Shown piece after piece: positions 7,513-15,420 of a stretch of DNA of 49,500 nt. Numbering within the stretch: position 1 is the first letter of the stretch; each line of letters opens with the position of its first letter. The position numbers were made by a program, and so were the translations under genes. Source of the stretch: Trichloromonas sp034006665. GTDB taxonomy: Bacteria > Desulfobacterota > Desulfuromonadia > Desulfuromonadales > Trichloromonadaceae. The stretch covers positions 1 through 49,500 of the forward strand of contig NZ_JAVESI010000026.1 in the NCBI RefSeq assembly GCF_034006665.1. The letters run 5' to 3'. Below the pieces are notes generated by a model. That model did no database searches and was not told where the DNA came from. It saw only the letters and a program-made list of their open reading frames with translations.

Positions 7513-9306
7513 TTACTTGGGTTTGACGGCCAGCTTGATATGCAGTTCGCGCAGCTGTTTTTCGTCGACCGAGCCGGGGGCTTCCGACATCAGGCAGGTG
7601 GCCTTCTGGGTTTTAGGGAAGGCGATGACGTCGCGGATTGACTCGGAACCGGTCAGAATCATGGTCAGACGGTCGAGACCGAAGGCGATGCCGCCATGGG
7701 GCGGGGCGCCGAATTCCAGGGCGTCGAGAAGGAAGCCGAACTTGACTCTCGCCTCTTCCTCGCCGATGCCCATGAGTTTGAACATCTGACTTTGTACCGC
7801 CTGGTCGTGGATACGGATACTGCCGCCGCCGATTTCCGAGCCGTTGAGCACCAGGTCGTAGGCCTTGGCCCGGGCCTTGCCGGGATCGGTGGCGAGAAGA
7901 GGGACGTCTTCGTCCATCGGCGCGGTGAAGGGATGATGGACGGCGACGTGGCGGCGGGTCTCCCCGTCCCATTCGAGCAGAGGGAAGTCGGTGATCCAGA
8001 CGAAGCGGTAGTCGTCCTTTTTGGCCAGGCCGAGGCGTTGGCCGAGATGTCCGCGCAGGCGGCCGAGGGCTTCGTTGGTAACCTTGAAGGAGTCGGCTAC
8101 GAAGAGCAACAAATCGCCGAGTTGGGCATCCAGACGGCGGTTGAGGGCGGCCAGTTCATCGGCGGTGAAGAATTTGGCGATGGGCGACTGCCAGCCTTCC
8201 TCGGTCATCTTCACCCAGGCCAGCCCCTTGGCCCCGTAAATCTTGACGAACTCGGTGAGTTCATCGAGATCCTTGCGCGACAGGGTAGCGCCGCCCTTGA
8301 CGTTGATCGCCTTGACCAGGCCGCCGCCGGCAACGGCATCGGCGAAAACCTTGAAGCCGCAGTTCAAGACCAGGTCGGAAAGTTCCACCAGTTCCAGGTC
8401 GAAGCGCAGATCGGGATTGTCCACCCCGTAGCGGTCCATGGCTTCCTGGTAGGTCATGCGGGCCATCGGCAGGGCGACTTCGACGCCGATCGCCTCCTTG
8501 AAAATGGTGGCGATCATTCCCTCCATCACCCGGATCACGTCGTTCCGATCGACGAAGCTCATCTCGCAGTCGATCTGGGTGAACTCGGGCTGGCGATCGG
8601 CGCGCAGATCCTCGTCGCGGAAACAGCGGACGATCTGGAAGTAGCGGTCGAAGCCGGAAATCATCAGTAGCTGCTTGAAAAGCTGGGGGGACTGGGGCAG
8701 GGCATAGAAGGTACCGGGGTTGACGCGGCTCGGCACCAGATAGTCGCGGGCGCCCTCCGGGGTACTCTTGGTCAGAACCGGGGTTTCGATATCGAGGAAG
8801 CCGTGGCTGTCGAGGTAGCGACGGACGGTGCGGGTGACTTGGTAGCGCAGCATCAGGTTGTTCTGCACCGTCGGCCGGCGCAGGTCAAGATAGCGGTGCT
8901 TGAGGCGGATGTTTTCCGCGACCTCGGTATATTCGTCGAGCATAAAGGGCGGGGTCTTGGCGCTGTTGAGAACGCGCAAATCACTGACCTCAACTTCGAC
9001 CTCGCCGGTCTTCATCTTGGGATTGACGGTCCCCTCGGGGCGTGGGGAGACCTTGCCGCGGACGGCCACCACGAATTCGTTACGGACCCGGTCAGCCTTG
9101 CCGTGAGCTTCCGGATCGCGGTCGGGGTCAAGGGCGAGCTGGACGATCCCCTCGCGATCCCGCAGGTCGATGAAGATCAGGCCGCCATGGTCGCGGCGGC
9201 GCTGCACCCAGCCCATCAGACAGACTTCCCGACCGATTTCCGCGGCGGTCACGTTGCCGCAATAATGACTTCTTTTCCAGTCTCCCAGTACCTCGTTCAA
9301 GTTCAT
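7513..9306 (-). CDS. aspS: Aspartate--tRNA ligase (probably non-discriminating Asp/Asn type)
   Basis: This 597-aa class II synthetase has the bacterial size. It has an N-terminal OB anticodon-binding domain (CLMGWVQRRRDHGG), class II motif 2 (FDRYFQIVRCFRDEDLR), the GAD insert, and motif 3 (GGIAFGLDRL) near the C-terminus. The His in RRDHGG replaces the Leu at the equivalent E. coli position and is a marker of non-discriminating enzymes that charge both tRNA-Asp and tRNA-Asn. If so, an amidotransferase GatCAB should exist elsewhere. The start MNLNEVL at 9306 fits family starts; the open frame extends 25 codons further upstream without support. It lies downstream of hisS by about 107 bp. Confidence 0.95.
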   Translation of the reverse strand: MNLNEVLGDWKRSHYCGNVTAAEIGREVCLMGWVQRRRDHGGLIFIDLRDREGIVQLALDPDRDPEAHGKADRVRNEFVVAVRGKVSPRPEGTVNPKMKTGEVEVEVSDLRVLNSAKTPPFMLDEYTEVAENIRLKHRYLDLRRPTVQNNLMLRYQVTRTVRRYLDSHGFLDIETPVLTKSTPEGARDYLVPSRVNPGTFYALPQSPQLFKQLLMISGFDRYFQIVRCFRDEDLRADRQPEFTQIDCEMSFVDRNDVIRVMEGMIATIFKEAIGVEVALPMARMTYQEAMDRYGVDNPDLRFDLELVELSDLVLNCGFKVFADAVAGGGLVKAINVKGGATLSRKDLDELTEFVKIYGAKGLAWVKMTEEGWQSPIAKFFTADELAALNRRLDAQLGDLLLFVADSFKVTNEALGRLRGHLGQRLGLAKKDDYRFVWITDFPLLEWDGETRRHVAVHHPFTAPMDEDVPLLATDPGKARAKAYDLVLNGSEIGGGSIRIHDQAVQSQMFKLMGIGEEEARVKFGFLLDALEFGAPPHGGIAFGLDRLTMILTGSESIRDVIAFPKTQKATCLMSEAPGSVDEKQLRELHIKLAVKPK

Positions 9307-9413
9307 ATCCTCCCTGTATCGATAAGTTGTGTTGTCGAAAGCCGAATCTTGCGAATTGGCAATTATAGTGATGCACTCCAAGGGTCGTCAAGAACTATCC
9401 CGAGCCGATTTGT

Positions 9414-10676
9414 TCAGCGGTTGAGGGCCGCATCCTTCATCAGGAAATCCTCGATGTTGTCTAGGGGGATGCTCTCCTGGGTGCTGGTTTCCATGGTTCG
9501 CAGCTGCCCCTGACGACGAGCGAGTTCTTCTTCGCCGATGATCAGCACCCGCTTTGCCATCAATTTGTCGGCCCGTCGCAGCTGAGCTTTGAGGCTTTTG
9601 CCCTCATAGTCCATCTCGACATGCAGGCCGCGTCGTTGCAGACGAGACATGAGCCCGAAGGTGTAACGGGTGGCTTCCTCCCCGAGGGCGGCCAGGAAGA
9701 GCTCGGGAGAGGAAGGCTCGATGCGCGTATCCCCCTTCATCAGTACCAGACGCTCGACGCCCATGGCAAAACCAATGCCGGGTAGGGGCGGCCCGCCCAG
9801 ATCCTTGATCAGCCCATCATAACGGCCGCCGGCGGCGACCGCATTCTGTGAGCCCAAGCTGCTGGTCACCATCTCAAAGGTGGTTTTCGTATAGTAATCG
9901 AGGCCGCGCACCATGCGTTCATTGATGGTAAAAGCGGTGCCTACTTCCCGCAGATGTTCCTGTACGCCGGCGAAGTGTCCTCGGCAGGAGCCGCACAGAT
10001 GATCGAGAACCGACGGTGCCCCGCCGGTCGCCTCCTTGCAGCCGGGCACCTTGCAGTCCACCACCCGCAGGGGGTTGGTCCGGTAGCGGCGGCGGCAGTC
10101 GTCACAGAGGGCATCCAGGCGCTTTTCGAGAAAGCCGGTCAGCGCCTGGCGGTAGCCGGGGCGGCATTCGGGGCAGCCGAGGGAATTAATTTGCAGTTCC
10201 ACATCGGCGATGCCGACGTTCGCAAAGTAATGGGTGAGCATGGTCAGAATCTGGGCATCGATTTTCGGATCTTCGACACCAATAACCTCGGCCCCGATCT
10301 GATGAAACTGCCGGTAACGCCCTTTCTGCGGGCGTTCGTAGCGGAACATCGGGCCCATGTAAAAGAGCTTGGCGATGGGGTCGCGGGTATGCAGCTTGTT
10401 TTGGATGAAAGCGCGTATGACCGGCGCGGTTCCTTCCGGGCGCAGGGTCAGGGAGTTGTCGCTTTTGTCACGGAAGGTGTACATCTCTTTTTCGACGATA
10501 TCGGTGGTTTCGCCGATGGACCGTTGAAAAAGCTCGGTCTTTTCCACCACCGGGACGCGGATTTCGCAAAAACCGTAAAGGCCGAAAATCCGGCGCGCCT
10601 GTTCTTCGAGAAACTGCCAGGTTTCTACTTCTCCCGGCAGGATGTCGTTCATGCCCTTAATGCCTGTGATGCTCAC
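9414..10676 (-). CDS. hisS: Histidine--tRNA ligase
   Basis: This 420-aa class II synthetase opens with SITGIKGMNDILPGE, the family N-terminus. It contains YTFRDKSDNSLTLRPEGTAP (motif 2 region), a zinc-finger-like cysteine cluster in the insert (CPECRPG, CDDC), and VRGLDYYTKTTFE, the histidine-specific motif. The C-terminal anticodon domain ends near the stop. The start is GTG 10676, preceded by AAAGG with a 9-nt spacer. The frame remains open about 39 codons upstream, but that extension is Pro/Gly-rich and unlike the family. The hisS-aspS pairing is common. Confidence 0.95.
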   Translation of the reverse strand: MSITGIKGMNDILPGEVETWQFLEEQARRIFGLYGFCEIRVPVVEKTELFQRSIGETTDIVEKEMYTFRDKSDNSLTLRPEGTAPVIRAFIQNKLHTRDPIAKLFYMGPMFRYERPQKGRYRQFHQIGAEVIGVEDPKIDAQILTMLTHYFANVGIADVELQINSLGCPECRPGYRQALTGFLEKRLDALCDDCRRRYRTNPLRVVDCKVPGCKEATGGAPSVLDHLCGSCRGHFAGVQEHLREVGTAFTINERMVRGLDYYTKTTFEMVTSSLGSQNAVAAGGRYDGLIKDLGGPPLPGIGFAMGVERLVLMKGDTRIEPSSPELFLAALGEEATRYTFGLMSRLQRRGLHVEMDYEGKSLKAQLRRADKLMAKRVLIIGEEELARRQGQLRTMETSTQESIPLDNIEDFLMKDAALNR

Positions 10677-10824
10677 GCCAGCAAACCTTTCATTGAGTTC
10701 GAGGATAAATGTTTGGGGTGTCGCAGGGCGGAATGGGGCGGGTTGGGGCCCTGTCGGGACCGCTGTCCCGGTTCCGTGCGGCGGAGGTTTCAACGCTTCG
10801 GGTGGGGATTTGACGGGGGATGTT

Positions 10825-12198
10825 TCATTCTTTCAATGTCGCGGCGGCGCGGGTGACGTTTCGTACCAGCTTGCCCTGATACATGGCCTGGTCGGCCAGG
10901 TCGATGAGTGACTGCTTGTTGGTCGCGTCGCTGGGATAGACCGCGTGTCCTACCGTGGCGGTGATCCGTACCGGCGTGGAACTTTCCGCGAGAAATACAT
11001 GGTTTTCGATGGTCCGGCGGATACGTTCACTGACCACGGAGCTACCGTATGAGCCGGTTTCCACCAACAGGGCAGTGAATTCATCGCCGCCGTAACGGAA
11101 GGCCAGATCGACCTCGCGAATACAGCCGCGCAGCAGGTCGGCGACCTCGCGCAGAACACGGCTGCCGACCAGATGGCCATGACTGTCATTGACCCCCTTG
11201 AAATGGTCGAGGTCCATGAAGATCATAGAAAGTTCCTGGCCGTAGCGATCCGCGCGACGGATTTCCTGGTCAAGCATGACTTGCAGGTAGCGGTAGTTGT
11301 GCAAACCGGTCAGATCATCGATATAGATGAGGTCCTTGGTCCCCTGGAACCGGCAGGCATTGTAAAAGCCGCTAGCCGTTTGTTCCGCCAGAAACAGCAA
11401 GTTTTCATAGGGGAAGGGAGAGGACAGGTCGGCGCCGGGAGCGTTGTACAGAAAGAGGGCGCCACGCAGATGCTTGCCGAAGCGCAGGGGGAAGACGCAC
11501 AGTTCCCGCAGGTCTTGTGGAAAGGCGATATTTTCCGGAAGTTCGCCGCGACGTATCAGGCGTAACCCGTTGATATCGCGTAATCCCGGGAAAAGGGCCT
11601 TGGCCATGGCAAGCAGGCGCACGTCGCTGTCGTTGCCCTGCTTACCGAGAAGGCGCGGGGTGCGATTGCGTTCCTGCAGAAAAGCGAACCCGCGTCCTTC
11701 GCCCATCTCCCGCAACAGGGTTTCGGTCGCCTGAGGCATAAGCCGGTCGAGATCCATCTGCGCTGCGAGACTCTGACCCGCTTGGTAGAGGCGGATCTGG
11801 CTCTTGAGCAGCGAATTCTCATCGAGCAGGCGCCGTTGTTCGATGCAGCTGCGCACCAGGTGCCGCAACTCCTCGGGGTCGAAAGGTTTGAGCAGATAGT
11901 CGCGGGCACCGCTTTTCAGGGCGTGTATGGCGGTTTCGAGACTGGCATGGCTAGTGGCCAGGATCACTTCGGGAGGATTGTCGAGTCCCCGCGCCAGACG
12001 CAGAACATCCAGCCCGCCGATGCCGGGCATGATCATATCGGTTAGGACCACATCGATTCCGCCTTGGCGCAGACGGGTCAGGGCACTGTCTCCGGTGGCG
12101 ACGCTTTCGATCTGGTAGCCTTCCTCGGCCAGCAACTCGGAATAGAGGCGGCGAAAGAACAGTTCGTCATCGACAACCAGAATGGTAGGTTTCTTCAT
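10825..12198 (-). CDS. Response regulator with GGDEF diguanylate cyclase output
   Basis: This 457-aa protein has a receiver domain (residues 1-120; acidic pocket DDE near 10, phospho-acceptor Asp54 in VLTDMIMPG, Lys in LLKPFDPEE), a middle region of about 150 residues resembling a GAF fold, and a C-terminal diguanylate cyclase domain with intact YGGDEF near residue 370. An RxxD inhibitory site (REVD) lies five residues before GGDEF, so product inhibition by c-di-GMP is expected. No histidine kinase is adjacent. It lies between comEC and hisS. The activity prediction is strong and the input signal is unknown. Confidence 0.9.
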   Translation of the reverse strand: MKKPTILVVDDELFFRRLYSELLAEEGYQIESVATGDSALTRLRQGGIDVVLTDMIMPGIGGLDVLRLARGLDNPPEVILATSHASLETAIHALKSGARDYLLKPFDPEELRHLVRSCIEQRRLLDENSLLKSQIRLYQAGQSLAAQMDLDRLMPQATETLLREMGEGRGFAFLQERNRTPRLLGKQGNDSDVRLLAMAKALFPGLRDINGLRLIRRGELPENIAFPQDLRELCVFPLRFGKHLRGALFLYNAPGADLSSPFPYENLLFLAEQTASGFYNACRFQGTKDLIYIDDLTGLHNYRYLQVMLDQEIRRADRYGQELSMIFMDLDHFKGVNDSHGHLVGSRVLREVADLLRGCIREVDLAFRYGGDEFTALLVETGSYGSSVVSERIRRTIENHVFLAESSTPVRITATVGHAVYPSDATNKQSLIDLADQAMYQGKLVRNVTRAAATLKE

Positions 12199-12252
12199 TC
12201 CGAGGTGCTCCTCATAGCTAGAATAGCAGAGTAGCAGAGTGCCTATTTGGTG

Positions 12253-14616
12253 TCAACGGAATAGCCTTTTGTTCCAATGGGTTGCTTGCCAGGTAAGGGC
12301 ATTGCTGAGGAATCTCAGAGAGCCGTGGAGGTCGGTGCGCCAAAGGGGGATATCCCGCGCTTCCAGGGCGTCTGTCACCCGGGGGTGGGGAAACCGGAAG
12401 CGGTTGCCCAATCCCAGCGAAGCGAAAGCGAGCTTCGGATGCACTTCGTCGTACAACCTTTCCGGGTGGCATTTACCGCTGCCGTGATGGGGCAGTTTCA
12501 ACAGATTGACGGGATGAGGCAAGGGGTGCGCCAGAAGCTGTTCGATCCCCGCCTCCTCCAGGTCGCCGGTCAGTAGGACGCCATTGTTGCCATGCCGGAC
12601 AAGCAGAACGAGAGAGGCATCGTTAAGATTGTCCGTCATCTGCTGCGGGGTGAAAGTCCGGATCGCTTCACCTTTTTTTTCGTAGCGCAGGCTCCAGCCG
12701 GGCGGCGGAATGACGATGGGAACCCCGCTCTTGGCGAGGGCGCCGCGCAGGGATTCATTCAGCCGCTCGGGGGGCTGAGCCGTCCAGAATTCGGCCACGG
12801 GGAAGTCCTCCAGAATCCGCACGAGCCCCTGGCTGTGATCGGGATGATCATGGGTGAGGATCACCGCTTCGAGGCGGCGTACCCCGAGTCGGCCGAGGGC
12901 CGGGGCGAGCAGACGGCGGCCGACATCGAACCGGGGGTCGTGGGAGCCGCCGCCGTCAATGAGATAGTGCCGATTTCCTGACAACGTCACCAGGGTGGCG
13001 TCCCCCTGACCGACGCTGAGGGCCGTGACGACCACCTCCGACACAGACGGTTCAGGCGCGATGAACAGCAGGGCGGACAAAAGGGCGCAGCCGGCTCGTG
13101 CCAGTCGGAATCGCCGGGATCCGCCGGGCAGCAACAGGCTTGCGGCGAGAAGCGCGGCGCCCGCCAGAAAGATGGGGGAAGCGTAGCAAGTCAGTGCTTC
13201 GAAAAGAGGGAGAGCGGTCATCCGATCGACCAGTTCCAGCACTCCGAGGGTGACCTCGGCACAGGCGGTGAAAAGGAGGTTTGCGCCTGTCTCCCATAAG
13301 GGGAACAGGAGCGCTCCGCCCAGACCGAGGGGAACGGCGACGAGGCCGATGAGCGGGACGGCGAAGAGGTTGGTGACCAGTCCGGCGGGGGCTAGCAGGT
13401 GAAAGTTGGCCAGGACCAGCGGGGTTGTGGTGATCGTCGCCGCGACGGTGGTCAAAGCGAGCCCGACCAGGTACCTCAAGGATTTTGAACGAAGCCGTGA
13501 ACCGGGATACCAGCGGGGCACCAGGACGAGGATGCCGAAGAGTCCGGCGAAGGAGAGTTGAAAGGCCGGTTGGAAGAGGATCAGCGGTTCGGCGAGGAGG
13601 AAGAGAAAGGCGCACCCGGCGAGAAGTTTCAGCGGTGGCGTGCGCCGGTTCAACGGCATCAGCAACGCGACCGTCGCGAGCATGACAAAGGCGCGGCGAG
13701 TGGCGATGCCGTCGCCGGTGAGCAGCAGGTAGCCGAAGAGCGGGACCAGCAGCGGCAGCGGCAGCAGCCGACGCGCCGGGGACAGCAGAAGCAGGCGCTC
13801 GGAGCGGCGATAGAGGTGGTTGGCGGCGGCATAGAGCAGGGCTGCGACCAAGCCGAGATGTAGTCCCGAAATCGCGAAGAGGTGGGCGACCCCACCTCGG
13901 GCAAGGCGCTCGCGATCTTCTTCGGGCAGGGTGCTCTTGTCGCCGATGACCAGGGCTCGAACCAGCGGCGCCGCCTTGGCGGAAACCGCTCCGTCGATGG
14001 CCGCGCCCAGGCGTTCCCGCAGGCGTGCCGGAGTTCGTATCACCCCCGGCGAATCGGTGAAGACCACCAGTTCGCGGGTGTTGGTCAGGTGAGCCGTGGC
14101 AAAGATATCCCGATAGGCCAGATGTCGGGGGTAGTCGAACTCACCGGGGAGCCCGTAGGTATGGGGTTCACGAAACCGTGCGCTGAAACGGACCCGGCTG
14201 CCGGTGCGCGCCGGGCTTTCCCCATGGTCGATAGAAACTCGCAAAATGCCGAAGACGGCTCGACTCCCCTCGTCGTCGCTGATTTTTTCCGTAGCCACTT
14301 CCAGGCTGAGACCGCTTTCCGGCCGCGGGGTCAGGGTGCGGATCCGCCCTTCGATGATCCAGGGCTGGTCGCCCGCGAAAGCGCGAATGTGTCGGGGGGA
14401 GGCCGGTGGGGTGAGGGCTTCCTGATAAAAGGCGATGCCCAGCAGGGCAAAGAAGAGCAGTGGCGGGACGATACCGAGGCGGCGGAAGAAGAGCGCGCAG
14501 AGCCCGGCGGTGAACGCGCAGAGGCCGGGAAGCGTGGGCGAATCCCAGGGGGCGGGGAGATAGGGAGAGCCGGCCAGGCCGATGATATAGGCCGTCAGGT
14601 AGTGCCAGATCCCCAT
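12253..14616 (-). CDS. comEC: ComEC/Rec2-type DNA internalisation channel
   Basis: This 787-aa integral membrane protein has an N-terminal DUF4131-like region, the multi-helix Competence domain (about residues 210-490; GVAHLFAISGLHLGLVAALL is the signature), and a C-terminal metallo-beta-lactamase-like domain with THDHPDHSQG near residue 600. It conducts single-stranded DNA across the inner membrane during natural transformation. I chose ATG 14616 (MGIWHYL) because GAGAAG lies directly upstream; the frame extends 11 codons further. It begins 8 bp after the stop of the upstream small gene, suggesting coupling. Confidence 0.93.
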   Translation of the reverse strand: MGIWHYLTAYIIGLAGSPYLPAPWDSPTLPGLCAFTAGLCALFFRRLGIVPPLLFFALLGIAFYQEALTPPASPRHIRAFAGDQPWIIEGRIRTLTPRPESGLSLEVATEKISDDEGSRAVFGILRVSIDHGESPARTGSRVRFSARFREPHTYGLPGEFDYPRHLAYRDIFATAHLTNTRELVVFTDSPGVIRTPARLRERLGAAIDGAVSAKAAPLVRALVIGDKSTLPEEDRERLARGGVAHLFAISGLHLGLVAALLYAAANHLYRRSERLLLLSPARRLLPLPLLVPLFGYLLLTGDGIATRRAFVMLATVALLMPLNRRTPPLKLLAGCAFLFLLAEPLILFQPAFQLSFAGLFGILVLVPRWYPGSRLRSKSLRYLVGLALTTVAATITTTPLVLANFHLLAPAGLVTNLFAVPLIGLVAVPLGLGGALLFPLWETGANLLFTACAEVTLGVLELVDRMTALPLFEALTCYASPIFLAGAALLAASLLLPGGSRRFRLARAGCALLSALLFIAPEPSVSEVVVTALSVGQGDATLVTLSGNRHYLIDGGGSHDPRFDVGRRLLAPALGRLGVRRLEAVILTHDHPDHSQGLVRILEDFPVAEFWTAQPPERLNESLRGALAKSGVPIVIPPPGWSLRYEKKGEAIRTFTPQQMTDNLNDASLVLLVRHGNNGVLLTGDLEEAGIEQLLAHPLPHPVNLLKLPHHGSGKCHPERLYDEVHPKLAFASLGLGNRFRFPHPRVTDALEARDIPLWRTDLHGSLRFLSNALTWQATHWNKRLFR

Positions 14617-14623
14617 TTTCTTC

Positions 14624-14956
14624 TCAGCGCGGAGCGCCGATGGCCGCAAGCAGGGCTGTCAGGCGATTGGGCCGGGTCGGTTTCGGCGTCGCGCCTTCCG
14701 CAGGCAGACCGACCAGTCGTCGGTAGTCTCCCCCTTGCGAGGCGCACCGGGACGGCCGCAAAGGGGTGACCCTGGCGCCCGTCTCTTCCAGCAGGTGTCT
14801 TTTGGTCGGTTCGGTCCCTTGCCGAAAAAGGACATTTTCCGCTTCAATGATGAAGGATTCCAGAATCGGGGGGAGGGTGTCTTCGAGTTCTGGCCGCTGG
14901 GCTAAGGAGAGAACCAGCCAGAAAGGCAGGGTCGCCAGGTTGTGTGTCTTGAACAA
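14624..14956 (-). CDS. Small conserved-looking protein upstream of comEC, unknown function
   Basis: This is a 110-aa open frame from a TTG at 14956, preceded by GGGAGG with a 7-nt spacer. It ends 8 bp before the comEC start. The N-terminal half (TLPFWLVLSLAQ, then an acidic helix with ILESFIIEAENVLF) looks like folded protein. The C-terminal half is Arg/Pro/Gly-rich and probably disordered. I do not recognise the family. Coupling to comEC argues that it is translated, but a chance open frame in high-GC DNA cannot be excluded. Confidence 0.5.
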   Translation of the reverse strand: MFKTHNLATLPFWLVLSLAQRPELEDTLPPILESFIIEAENVLFRQGTEPTKRHLLEETGARVTPLRPSRCASQGGDYRRLVGLPAEGATPKPTRPNRLTALLAAIGAPR

Positions 14957-15008
14957 AAGCAGGCCTCCCAAACAGGTCGTTGACCCGAAGCGCGGGTTGA
15001 CGGCTACG

Positions 15009-15248
15009 TTAGCACAGCCGCCGGATTTTGCCTAGGGTGACCGGTGCCGAGGGTTTTTCCCGGCGGGTCGCGGGCTTTTCGTTTGCGTGCCGTGATGCCG
15101 GCAGCCGCTGCCCCCGGGGCTGCCGGCGCTCAAGCGCTGGTGAGTTTTTTGCGGTCGGCTTTTCCGCTTTCGGCGGCGGGGCCGAAGGAAGAAGCAGGTG
15201 GGAAAAGCCGATGGTGAGAAAGCCCAGCAACATCAATATTTCAAACAT
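15009..15248 (-). CDS. Small single-pass membrane protein, unknown function
   Basis: This is a 79-aa frame from ATG 15248 (MFEILMLLGFLTIGFSHLLL), with AAAGGA 8-9 nt upstream. The first 20 residues form one hydrophobic helix. The remainder is Pro/Lys/Arg-rich (PPPKAEKPTAKN, ATRREKPSAPVT), probably a basic cytoplasmic tail. It is 52 bp upstream of the 110-aa gene and may be the first gene of a comEC operon. No family is recognised. A longer frame to 15452 runs into the divergent uup promoter and is not supported. Confidence 0.45.
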   Translation of the reverse strand: MFEILMLLGFLTIGFSHLLLPSAPPPKAEKPTAKNSPALERRQPRGQRLPASRHANEKPATRREKPSAPVTLGKIRRLC

Positions 15249-15293
15249 GGCCATTATCCTTTCTGGTTTGATGGCCCGATGATCCACCCATTG

Positions 15294-15312
15294 TGTGACA
15301 GAATAAGTCACA
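15294..15312. promoter_or_regulatory. Inverted repeat in the divergent region before uup
   Basis: TGTGAC-AGAATAA-GTCACA is a perfect 6-bp inverted repeat with a 7-bp spacer, inside the 172-bp gap between the minus-strand small membrane gene and plus-strand uup. The half-site TGTGA resembles CRP/FNR-superfamily half-sites but the spacing is 3 bp longer than theirs. It is a candidate operator only. Confidence 0.3.
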
Positions 15313-15420
15313 ATATTCGTCGGCCCCCTGGCCCGGGATTGTTTGGCATTTTTGCCGCATCCATGTATATATGAGGCCGCCCGGTTGCTGACGGGGAGTG
15401 ATTTCAAGAGGACGAAGCGC

